A stretch of DNA of 64,000 bases from Vibrio hangzhouensis (lineage in GTDB: Bacteria; Pseudomonadota; Gammaproteobacteria; Enterobacterales; Vibrionaceae). Positions within the stretch are counted from its first letter, which is position 1. Each line of letters begins with the position of its first letter. Shown here one piece after another: positions 54,866 through 63,248 of this stretch. The notes under the pieces are model-generated. The model did no database searches and was not told where the DNA came from. It saw nothing but the letters and a program-made list of their open reading frames with translations. The stretch covers positions 124,001 to 188,000 of the forward strand of contig NZ_FNVG01000008.1 of NCBI RefSeq assembly GCF_900107935.1, in the 5' to 3' direction. The position numbers were made by a program, and so were the translations under genes.

Positions 54866-55822
54866 TTATTGTTCCTTATTCTTATTGGTCAGATAGTATT
54901 GCTCAAGGTATAGGCTTGGCTCGACAGTCGCTAAGTTCTCGAAACTGTGCTGTAGCTGTCTTAGTCCCTGGGTATCAGTCCAAGCGATACGACCTTCACT
55001 TAGAAGCTCAAGTTCATCCAACTTTTCACTGAGGCCGTTGGAAGATAGGCGAAATACTTTCCCAGGAGAGCCGATGTCATTGAGTAGCGCATCGAACGAT
55101 AACGTATTGACATTACTATCTTTTAGTTTATTTTGCATGAAGTCGATCACAGCATAAGCGAACGTCTCAATAGGCAGAGAACTGCGTTTCGACAGCTCGG
55201 CAAGGTAGTTCTTCCCTTCTTCATGCTTTAAGAGACCTAACTCGGTAAAGGGAGAAGCAAAGCTATCTTCATTGATTTTGCCTGGCTGAAGAGTTTTCTG
55301 TGCATACATTTGCAATAGGCAGTCTATATCCTTACCAAGTGTCGCATCGGTAAGCGGCTTATCATGATGAGCCAGAGAATCGTGAATATCGATAGTAAGC
55401 CTGTCTTTACTTACTTTTATACCATTGAAATAGTTAAAGAAAAATCGAGATGCATTCAGCTCAGCTTTTTCTGTAGGAATCGACTGAAGTAGCCAGTGTA
55501 ATAACCACGTCGTACCGATTTTATCTAGGTACTCATCGTATGCGTTTTCTCCAACAAACAGCTTATGTGCAAGCGGCGTAAGCTCATAAGTTAGCGCCTT
55601 TTTATCAGTACACGTCACCAAGTTGAGTGCTCGAACCCAGTGCCTGACAGACAGCACCATGTTCTTACCCATTCCCATTCGTTCCATCTGACTCTCGACT
55701 TCGTCTTTACCGGCAATCGATTTTCCGTCTTTAACTTCTTGAATTATCTTATAAATCCATCCATAGCGGATAGGGAATGTTTGATGCCCTGAGAACTTCA
55801 GGCTGCTCGACTCAATGCTCAA
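54866..55822 (-). CDS. sspB: DUF4007 protein, SspB-like
   Basis: About 318 residues from a TTG at 55822, which has AAGG 8 bp upstream; an ATG at 55873 lies further up with no ribosome site. The start L-K-F-S-G-H-Q-T-F-P-I-R-Y-G-W-I-Y-K is the DUF4007 signature. DUF4007 proteins pair with PAPS-reductase-like enzymes and, as SspB, are reported to nick DNA for phosphorothioate insertion. It is the first gene of the leftward arm, divergent from the DUF262 gene. The nicking role is known of the family and not visible as a motif here. Confidence 0.78.
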   Translation of the reverse strand: MSIESSSLKFSGHQTFPIRYGWIYKIIQEVKDGKSIAGKDEVESQMERMGMGKNMVLSVRHWVRALNLVTCTDKKALTYELTPLAHKLFVGENAYDEYLDKIGTTWLLHWLLQSIPTEKAELNASRFFFNYFNGIKVSKDRLTIDIHDSLAHHDKPLTDATLGKDIDCLLQMYAQKTLQPGKINEDSFASPFTELGLLKHEEGKNYLAELSKRSSLPIETFAYAVIDFMQNKLKDSNVNTLSFDALLNDIGSPGKVFRLSSNGLSEKLDELELLSEGRIAWTDTQGLRQLQHSFENLATVEPSLYLEQYYLTNKNKEQ

Positions 55823-56030
55823 TGTTGTTACCTTGTATGCTGAATTGGAGATTATATCCAAATAAGCATGCATTGTAACAGGAAGGGGCGGAGCTAGATA
55901 GACATAATCTTAATGATAATGAGCTTTATTGCATTTAAAGCGTGACGCTTATAACACAAATAGTATGATCAATTAGTATATGATAATGTTAATTTAATCT
56001 ATAAAAACGATATGAGCTAGGTTATTCTTC
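55823..56030. promoter_or_regulatory. Divergent promoter region of the predicted phosphorothioation locus
   Basis: About 200 bp, strongly AT-rich, between the two arms. AAGCGTGACGCTT (55938-55950) is a 13-bp dyad (6-bp arms) near the middle and may be the operator that co-controls both arms. No regulator gene such as dndB is visible in the window. Confidence 0.5.
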
Positions 56031-58373
56031 ATGCAAAAATCATTAGACATTTTTAACGCGAAACCGCAGTCGGTATTCGATGTCATTTGCGAGCGCAAAA
56101 ATACCGGTTTTTATATGCCTGCGTATCAACGCCCTTATTCTTGGGAAGAAAATCATGTAATGGACTTGTTCTCTGACTGTAACAATGTATTCAGGAATCT
56201 TTTAGATTCGTCCGATGCGATTATTTTTCTTGGTTCAATATTAAGTGTTGATGATAGTGCGGCAGAGACAGTCTACCCGCTTGCAAAAAAGCAAAAACCA
56301 ACTCATATCAAGCTGATTATTGATGGTCAACAGCGTTTGTCGACCTTGATGCTGATTATCTTATGTTTGAATGAAAGATTGCGTTTACTTTTGCCAAGCT
56401 TGAAAAAAGCCATAAAGGCAGAGGAAAAAGAAGAGAATGAAGACATTCTCGACTCACTAGAAGGCTTAAGAGAGATCGCGTCGCAGTTAATTATTGATAC
56501 TTCAAACACCACGGTAGAAACGACGGCAGATCACGAGGTTTTTAAATTCTACCCAAAAATAATTCGCTCTCAAGTGGATTGTTGGGGCAAGGATGAGAGA
56601 AAGGCTCGATATGATAGTCCTATCTCTGAGCTGTTAATAAAGTATCAAAGACATGTAATTGAACAAGGTGAAAGTGCTGTTTTTAAGTCATTTGACTTGT
56701 CTCAATTAAATATAGAGTCAAAGCGCGTAATCAATAACATTAAAGCAATTAGAAAACAGCTAGATTGTATTCAAAACGGCTTTGAATTTAAGCTTTCTGG
56801 CGGAGAAACAGAAGAGAAAATCAACATCGAAAACTTTGTTGATGTTGATACTCTGGATTTATGTTTGGACTTTCCAGTAGATGAAGAGCTGTTAGAAGCA
56901 ACCCAAAAATATCCGAAGCTAGAAGGCATTATTCATGTAGCAGCATTTGCGAGGTTTTTGCTCCACAGAGTTTGCCTTACATATGTTGAGGTAAATAGTG
57001 AGTCTTATGCGTTTGATATGTTTGAAGCTCTCAACACCACTGGTGAGCCACTTACTGCAATTGAAACATTTGTACCAAAAGTTATTGAGCATATTAGTAA
57101 CAAGAGGAAAAATGGCACTTCAGAAGAAGAACTAGAAAGTGCTATGGCTACGTTGAACAGTGTCACAGAGCGCTTTGAAAGCCTCATAAAAAGTAAAGAG
57201 AAAAATGACAAATCCAAAGCTCTAATACTGGCCTTTATCCGTGCTTACCAAGGTAAGGTTAAGGTGACTAGTTTGCGTGATCAGCGTGATGCAATGTTAA
57301 AGAGCTACGAAAATTGCCATTACTCAAGTAAAGACGAGTACTTGGTTCAGTTTGCGAAAACAGCAGATTTTATTTTTGAACATTGGCAAAGAACACTACC
57401 TGATGTTGGGCACCTCGTTGATGCCGGCGAGCGAGACCTGGCTAATACCTGTCTTAGATATCTAGTTGACATGAATCATGACATTGTTCAAAGTTTACTC
57501 GTACAGTTTATTCTCATTGACGAGAAACACGAAACTGTTGGGAGTGAATATTCAAGCTTTGCTGAGGTATTAAAAGCAGTAACTGCATTTAGTGTGTTGT
57601 GGCGAGCGATGAGTGGTGGTGCCGACGGTATTGATGGTGTCTACAAAAAGCTTCATGAGCGAGGTTTACAGGGTCAATCTACAGGGTATCAGTTAAGAAA
57701 TGGTGGTCTTACATCAGCTGGGTTTGATGTAGAAGCGGTAAAATCTTTCTTCAAGGATGAGCTAGAAGCGAAAATTCTCTCAAAAGGGTCTACAAAGGAC
57801 TCCGCGTTTGAACAGTGGTTAGATATTTGCTCCACTCAACCTCTTCTTACTAAGCCCAAAAGTATCAAACTGTTATTGCTAGCTGCATTTCACGGGATAG
57901 AACTTAAAGGAACGCAATATTATTTGTCGGATAGGCCTAGTACGCAGTTTTTAACTACTTCCTCATGGGAAATGATATCTGGTAAAAATGCTATTAAGAA
58001 AGTTTTCAACGGTGGTTCTAGTAAAGGGTGGGAAGATGAAGCTATTTTCGACCCTGCTGAGTTCAACAAGCTTGGAAACGTCTTGGTTGATGCGCGAGAT
58101 AGCATATCTAGCGTAAACCCTCCATCTTGGTATGACCTCAAGCAGCATTTACTTCAGGCTTTATCTAACGACTCCTTAAATGAAATAGACACGATTCTTT
58201 TAAACAAAGGGGAGCTATCAAACGAAGTCAAACGCAATGCTGCAGTGCTCATGTTAGAAAGTAAGTTTGAAGACATCACTTACGCAGATGTATGGAATAA
58301 AAAATCCATTGACGAACGAACAGAGCTACTCTTGAAGAATGCTTGGGAAAATCTTACCAAGTGGCTAGGTTAA
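56031..58373 (+). CDS. DUF262-family protein, SspE/GmrSD-like, with degenerate nuclease region
   Basis: 780 residues, about the size of SspE. The N-terminal DUF262 domain has Y-Q-R-P-Y-S-W (residues 32-38) and the nucleotide-related D-G-Q-Q-R (98-102). The C-terminal half follows the DUF1524 plan: F-N-K-L-G-N-V-L-V-D near residue 685, P-S-W-Y-D-L-K and I-D-E-R-T-E-L-L. But the E-H-x-x-P-Q catalytic segment expected before it is absent; the equivalent stretch reads G-K-N-A-I-K-K-V-F. So it may sense phosphorothioate DNA and hydrolyse nucleotide but not cut. First gene of the rightward operon, 9 bp before the helicase. Confidence 0.72.
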   Translation: MQKSLDIFNAKPQSVFDVICERKNTGFYMPAYQRPYSWEENHVMDLFSDCNNVFRNLLDSSDAIIFLGSILSVDDSAAETVYPLAKKQKPTHIKLIIDGQQRLSTLMLIILCLNERLRLLLPSLKKAIKAEEKEENEDILDSLEGLREIASQLIIDTSNTTVETTADHEVFKFYPKIIRSQVDCWGKDERKARYDSPISELLIKYQRHVIEQGESAVFKSFDLSQLNIESKRVINNIKAIRKQLDCIQNGFEFKLSGGETEEKINIENFVDVDTLDLCLDFPVDEELLEATQKYPKLEGIIHVAAFARFLLHRVCLTYVEVNSESYAFDMFEALNTTGEPLTAIETFVPKVIEHISNKRKNGTSEEELESAMATLNSVTERFESLIKSKEKNDKSKALILAFIRAYQGKVKVTSLRDQRDAMLKSYENCHYSSKDEYLVQFAKTADFIFEHWQRTLPDVGHLVDAGERDLANTCLRYLVDMNHDIVQSLLVQFILIDEKHETVGSEYSSFAEVLKAVTAFSVLWRAMSGGADGIDGVYKKLHERGLQGQSTGYQLRNGGLTSAGFDVEAVKSFFKDELEAKILSKGSTKDSAFEQWLDICSTQPLLTKPKSIKLLLLAAFHGIELKGTQYYLSDRPSTQFLTTSSWEMISGKNAIKKVFNGGSSKGWEDEAIFDPAEFNKLGNVLVDARDSISSVNPPSWYDLKQHLLQALSNDSLNEIDTILLNKGELSNEVKRNAAVLMLESKFEDITYADVWNKKSIDERTELLLKNAWENLTKWLG

Positions 58374-58382
58374 GGGAATGAT

Positions 58383-60536
58383 ATGAAGTTTTCAGCCCTC
58401 AACTTAAAGACAAAATATGACTCTGATGAAGATCATATCCTCAAGAGTTTCTACATACCTCTTTTGGCTCGCGCTAGTCAGTATGATCGTGCTGTAGGGT
58501 ATTTTTCGTCAGAAGTTCTTTCGTCGGTGGCTGAAGGGCTTGAAAAGTTTGTTGAGGCCGGTGGTAAGATGCGACTTATCATCGGCGATCCTCTTTCTGA
58601 TTGCGAGTATGAAGCCTTAATGGAGGGTAAGTCGAACCCCATTGAGGCGAAATCAGAACAGTTATGTCAGTTGCTGCAGGAAACTAAAAATAGGAAGCTT
58701 TGTCTCCTAAAATATTTAATTGCCACTCAAAGGCTTGATATTAAGTTTGCTTTCACTCACCGAGGGATGTTTCACAAAAAAATAGGTGTATTTTCCCAAA
58801 AAGGTGAACAGGTTGTGTTTAGTGGTTCTGCCAATGAAACCATTGCTGGATTATCGAAATATAATTCCGAAGAAATTTCGGTCTTTTTTAGCTGGCGCGG
58901 TTCTTTTTCTGATTATGGACAAGTTGAAGTTGATGACTTTGAAGCTTTATGGAACGATCGAAAAAAGCGTACTCGCGTTGTTTCTCTAACTTCTTCCGCT
59001 TACCAAAAGATAAGGAATGGGGTTGACTTAGGCAAACTTAAAAAAGAGCTATTCCCCATAGTTGACGAAAACTCTGACCAACAACCTTTTTTTGAATATA
59101 GCTTTCCCAAGTCCAAACAGACAATTATAACGGTTGAGGTCGATGCAAAAACACCTCGAAAACCTCTTACTGTGAAGGGAAAACCCTTTACCTTGTTTCC
59201 TCATCAAGTAGGTGCTATTGAGAGTTGGAGGAAGTCAGGCCATCAGGGGCTGTTTAAGCTAGCCACAGGCGCAGGAAAAACCTTTACGTCAATATCTGCT
59301 TTGGTCGAGCTCTATGAAGAGCGGCGAAAAATAAAACAGCCTACTTTTGCTGTTATAAGTGTTCCCTATGTTGAGCTGGCAAATCAGTGGGTGCAAGAAT
59401 TGTCTCCATTTAATATTGTTCCTGTTCAATGTTACGAGAAATTTAAAAAATGGAATACGGCCTTAGAGAAGAAGATTCTGCGTTTTTGTGGCGGGAGATT
59501 GGATTTTGTCTGTGTTGTAGTTGTAAACAAGACAATGTCATCAGCAACCTTTCGAGGCAAAATCTCTAAAATACCGAATGAAGATTTAGTGTTCATAGGC
59601 GATGAGTGCCATCACCTAGGGAGTCAAGGGTATTTCGATGCACTCCCATTGGCTAAGTATCGCATAGGGCTATCAGCCACGCCGTTTCGCAGTGAAGAGG
59701 ATGAGGTTGAGGGATCCCCTTTTCCTGATACTGTTAAACAAAACCTGCTGTCTTATTTTCAGGGTATTGTGAGTGAGTACACGCTAAACGATGCTATAAA
59801 CGATGGTATTCTTGCTCCATATAAATATGACCTTGTTCCAGTAAGGCTTACTGAGGATGAGCAAGCTCGCTACGATGAATATTCGGAAAAAATTCAAAAA
59901 ATGATCATCAGAGCACAATCCAGTTCGTTGAGCGGTGATGAAAGACTGATGTTGACTACTTGGTGTGGTGCCCGAGCTCGAATTATTGCAACTTGCGAGG
60001 GTAAAATACCGGCACTCATAAACTATTTAAAACAAAACCCAACCCTATCACTTGCCCACTCGCTATTTTATGCGGGAGAGGGTACCTCCCCAGACGATGA
60101 GGTACCTTTCATTACCCTCGTCACCAACCGACTGCACGAATTCGGCTGTAAAGTAGCTAAGTTTACCTCTCAGGAAAGTAGCGCAGAACGCAGGCGCATT
60201 ATGAACAACTTTAAAAATCGGGATATCGATGCCTTGGTTGCGATGAAAGTGCTTGATGAAGGGATTGATGTTCCTGTTTGTCAAAGTGCCTTTATCCTCG
60301 CGAGTACTCGTAACCCTAGGCAGTACGTGCAAAGGAGAGGACGCGTGCTTCGAAGGGCGGAAGGTAAGAATGAAGCTTTGATCGTAGATTTTGTCGTGTT
60401 GCCATTCCCTGGTGTTAACAATAATTACAGTCAAAACCTACGAAGAGCGGAGCTGGAAAGGATAGAAGATTTTCAATTGACGGCAAGCAACTCAGAAGAG
60501 GTAGCTCGTAGAATCATAGAGTTAGGAATTTACTAA
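58383..60536 (+). CDS. PLD-domain superfamily II helicase
   Basis: 717 residues, ATG with AAGGGA upstream. The N-terminal 200 residues are PLD-like: H131-x-K133 then G-S-A-N-E-T (148-153), one HKD-type half site lacking the usual Asp. The helicase part has Walker A G-A-G-K-T (296-300), motif II D-E-C-H near residue 410, motif III S-A-T-P-F and motif VI Q-R-R-G-R-V-L-R. Such proteins act as nuclease-helicases in defence systems. It shares TAATG with the next small gene. It could be the DNA-degrading engine if the DUF262 protein lacks nuclease activity. Confidence 0.82.
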   Translation: MKFSALNLKTKYDSDEDHILKSFYIPLLARASQYDRAVGYFSSEVLSSVAEGLEKFVEAGGKMRLIIGDPLSDCEYEALMEGKSNPIEAKSEQLCQLLQETKNRKLCLLKYLIATQRLDIKFAFTHRGMFHKKIGVFSQKGEQVVFSGSANETIAGLSKYNSEEISVFFSWRGSFSDYGQVEVDDFEALWNDRKKRTRVVSLTSSAYQKIRNGVDLGKLKKELFPIVDENSDQQPFFEYSFPKSKQTIITVEVDAKTPRKPLTVKGKPFTLFPHQVGAIESWRKSGHQGLFKLATGAGKTFTSISALVELYEERRKIKQPTFAVISVPYVELANQWVQELSPFNIVPVQCYEKFKKWNTALEKKILRFCGGRLDFVCVVVVNKTMSSATFRGKISKIPNEDLVFIGDECHHLGSQGYFDALPLAKYRIGLSATPFRSEEDEVEGSPFPDTVKQNLLSYFQGIVSEYTLNDAINDGILAPYKYDLVPVRLTEDEQARYDEYSEKIQKMIIRAQSSSLSGDERLMLTTWCGARARIIATCEGKIPALINYLKQNPTLSLAHSLFYAGEGTSPDDEVPFITLVTNRLHEFGCKVAKFTSQESSAERRRIMNNFKNRDIDALVAMKVLDEGIDVPVCQSAFILASTRNPRQYVQRRGRVLRRAEGKNEALIVDFVVLPFPGVNNNYSQNLRRAELERIEDFQLTASNSEEVARRIIELGIY

Positions 60537-60760
60537 TGGACCTTAAAAAACTCAAAGCCATTTTAGAGCAAGCAGACCAAGAAACGCAGGCAGCACATCA
60601 GGACTACTCCAAAAAGTCTGCGGTGCACAAGGCAGCACTTCAGGTTATGCAGTTTGAGAAAGAACTGTATTACGGTGATGTCGGTCATGGCCATCACATC
60701 AAAAAAATTAAAGAGATTATCGATGTAAACGCGGAAGATATCGTAAATGAAACTAATTAA
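60536..60760 (+). CDS. Small charged helical protein in the defence operon
   Basis: 74 residues; ATG overlaps the helicase stop as TAATG, and its end overlaps the next gene by 14 bp, so it is locked between the two by translation coupling. The sequence is mostly helix with many Lys, Glu and Gln and a G-D-V-G-H-G-H-H-I-K-K motif. I do not recognise a family. A small adaptor between helicase and SMC-like ATPase is an inference from its position. Confidence 0.65.
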   Translation: MDLKKLKAILEQADQETQAAHQDYSKKSAVHKAALQVMQFEKELYYGDVGHGHHIKKIKEIIDVNAEDIVNETN

Positions 60761-62795
60761 ACTTGAGGTTAACAACTTCCGTCAGTTTTACGGAAAGCAG
60801 GAAATTGAGTTTTCTGTAGATCAGACACGCGGCGTAACCCTGATTCACGGTGAAAATAACGGCGGTAAAACGGCATTACTCAATGCCCTTCGTTGGTGTT
60901 TGTATGAAGAAACAACCGAAAATTTATTGGATCCTAACAACCTTTTGAACAAGCACGCTGCACAGCAAGGAACAAAAAGCTTTAGTGTAAGTTTGCACCT
61001 AGAGCATGAAAACAGGCTCCTAGAAGTGAAGCGAGTGCAATCAAAAGGGAGTGGAAAAAGCATATTGCGCGTCTTTGAAATAAACGATGGTTGTTATGCA
61101 GAGCAATCCGAGAAGAACCCTAATACGCTAATTAATACTTTTCTACCTAAAGAGATGTCACAGTATTTCTTCTATCAAGGGGAGGGAACCGGAACGCTGA
61201 ATAGTCAAAATGACTTTTCGCACATTAGAGATGCTATTGATAAAGTATTGGGGTTAACCGTTGCTAAGACGGCATTGAAGCACCTGAACAGCATAAAAAC
61301 GAGTTACCAGAAAGATCTAAAGCAGTATGATACGAATAGTGAAATTGAAACACTGCTTTCTAATAAAGATCTTATTTTGGAATCGTATGAAAAAAATAAG
61401 AAGATTCTGGAGCAAAAAAGAGCGGAACTAGAAAGCGAAGAAAGTGAGTATGCTAATCAGCTAAAAAAACAAACTCGATTTGACAGAACGGCTATCGAAG
61501 GCACGCTAAAGATGCGTCGTCAGCAGGAGCAACTTCTAAGCAGTCTACAACGGCAACATAAGCAATTGATAACAGAGAAGGCTAAGCTGACGCCAGATTA
61601 TGCTATGAGTGCATTTTCACAAAAAATAGCGAGCATGGACCTGAGTAAAATTAACACTGACGAGCTGAATCAATCCTTACGTTATACAGTGGATAAACAA
61701 CTTCTGCATGAGATTTTATCAAACAAGGAATGCATTTGTGGTAGTGCAGTAACTAAAGATGCTGAAGCCTATAGGCTTATAGAAGAGCTAGGAAAGCATG
61801 CTGTTGATCCAGACCTTAAAAGGCGCTGGAAACTTGTAATGAGTTTACAGGAGAAGCTTGCTAAACTTTCGCTGCCTACTGCGAGGATGCAAGATACTCT
61901 TGACAAAATAGATGATCATGAAGAACAAATTCGAGAGCTTGAGAAAAGTATTAAAGAGCTTAGTCTAACAATAGAAGAATCGGATATTGATGACATCAAG
62001 GCTATCGAGAAAGCGACAGCTATAGCCAAGTCAAAATGTGATAATTTGAACCGGGAAATACCCAGGTTAGAACAACAGATTAAAAATCAATCTTTAGATC
62101 TTAAAGACATAGATAGGCGCGTCGATGCCTTGTCAGCAACAAAACCTAAGGCAAAGAAAGTTCGCAACTTGATCTTATCGACGGAAAAAATCATCGAACT
62201 TTATGAAGAAGCAATCAGCTCCTCCCAACACGGTGTCGACAAAATATTGCTGAATAAAATGCAGGCTTTATTCAAGCAAGTAGCGTTTAATGGTTACACC
62301 GTAAAGAAAGATACCAATTCCAAAAGTGGTAGTTTTACATGGGCAATCGTTGATATGGATGGAAATCGTGTTGCGGTAGGAAATGGGTATCAAGCTATGT
62401 TGTCGATTTCTTTTATCGTCGCTTTACTCGAGTTCTCGAAAGATCGTTCGAACAACAAGCAACACCTCTTAACGCCAGGTACCATTGCGCCATTTATTGC
62501 TGATTCCATCCTAGCTTTTATTAGTCCCGAAAATGGTAGAGAACTAGTTCGCTACATTGCGGAAAAAGTAGAACAATCCATCTTTATGTTTTCTCAAGCG
62601 CAATGGACTAAAGAGACGGATGAAGGCATGCGAGATAAGATTGGTAAGGAGTACAACTTAGTTCAGCATACTATGCTAACTGAGTCTGAATTCATGGGTA
62701 AATATCCGACACAACTATCTGTTCAAGGCAATAAGTACGATGTTGTTCGATTTGGTAGCGACTTCGACAAAGTTACAATCGAGGAGATCCTATAA
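60747..62795 (+). CDS. SMC/RecF-type ATPase, DndD-like
   Basis: 682 residues. N-terminal L-E-V-N-N-F-R-Q-F-Y-G and Walker A H-G-E-N-N-G-G-K-T (34-42). F-F-Y-Q-G-E-G is the Q-loop-like part near residue 145. Two coiled-coil arms (about 205-280 and 380-460) flank a hook with K-E-C-I-C-G near residue 330, a C-x-C in place of the Rad50 C-x-x-C. C-terminal Y-Q-A-M-L-S-I-S replaces the usual L-S-G-G-Q signature and F-I-A-D-S the Walker B. DndD of the Dnd system has this fold, but the altered signature is notable. It probably works with the helicase and the small protein. Confidence 0.75.
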   Translation: MKLIKLEVNNFRQFYGKQEIEFSVDQTRGVTLIHGENNGGKTALLNALRWCLYEETTENLLDPNNLLNKHAAQQGTKSFSVSLHLEHENRLLEVKRVQSKGSGKSILRVFEINDGCYAEQSEKNPNTLINTFLPKEMSQYFFYQGEGTGTLNSQNDFSHIRDAIDKVLGLTVAKTALKHLNSIKTSYQKDLKQYDTNSEIETLLSNKDLILESYEKNKKILEQKRAELESEESEYANQLKKQTRFDRTAIEGTLKMRRQQEQLLSSLQRQHKQLITEKAKLTPDYAMSAFSQKIASMDLSKINTDELNQSLRYTVDKQLLHEILSNKECICGSAVTKDAEAYRLIEELGKHAVDPDLKRRWKLVMSLQEKLAKLSLPTARMQDTLDKIDDHEEQIRELEKSIKELSLTIEESDIDDIKAIEKATAIAKSKCDNLNREIPRLEQQIKNQSLDLKDIDRRVDALSATKPKAKKVRNLILSTEKIIELYEEAISSSQHGVDKILLNKMQALFKQVAFNGYTVKKDTNSKSGSFTWAIVDMDGNRVAVGNGYQAMLSISFIVALLEFSKDRSNNKQHLLTPGTIAPFIADSILAFISPENGRELVRYIAEKVEQSIFMFSQAQWTKETDEGMRDKIGKEYNLVQHTMLTESEFMGKYPTQLSVQGNKYDVVRFGSDFDKVTIEEIL

Positions 62796-63248
62796 ATGAA
62801 TGATATGTTGGATTGGAGAAAACTTTCGGTTCATAGAGATTCTCGTTTTGAGGCATTAGAAAAGCGATTCTGCTCCACAAAGGACTCTAAAAATGACGAT
62901 GCTATCTTTGCTACAGTGAAGGAGCTAATGGTTTTTGCTGCACTTATTGGCTATCAACACGATGATTATCGACCAATGGATTCGAAAGTGAAGTCGACTC
63001 CTATCTTGTTAGAGACATACGCAACAACAGGACATGACGCCTATATCTATCTAATTGCACTGTCAAAAGCCCCTCATCTTGATATGCTAAAAGACGAAAG
63101 TCTACGGGATTCTATCGGTATTTTTGAGGCTTATTGCAATGGCGGGCTACATCATATCGACAACTGGATAATGAAAAATATTGGTGAGCCGTTAATGACC
63201 AATATCCTTTTCAACCAAACACTAGAGTTTTTGATCGAAAATGACTAA
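62796..63248 (+). CDS. Uncharacterised 150-residue protein of the phosphorothioation operon
   Basis: ATG directly follows the stop of the ATPase gene, and the end overlaps the desulfurase gene by 8 bp. Mostly helical, with F-A-A-L-I-G-Y-Q-H-D-D-Y-R-P-M, Y-L-I-A-L-S-K-A-P-H-L-D and a run G-G-L-H-H-I-D-N-W-I. The middle is reminiscent of small phosphorothioation-associated (dnd-associated) proteins, which I cannot confirm without a search. Not DndE by size or motifs that I can see. Confidence 0.6.
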   Translation: MNDMLDWRKLSVHRDSRFEALEKRFCSTKDSKNDDAIFATVKELMVFAALIGYQHDDYRPMDSKVKSTPILLETYATTGHDAYIYLIALSKAPHLDMLKDESLRDSIGIFEAYCNGGLHHIDNWIMKNIGEPLMTNILFNQTLEFLIEND

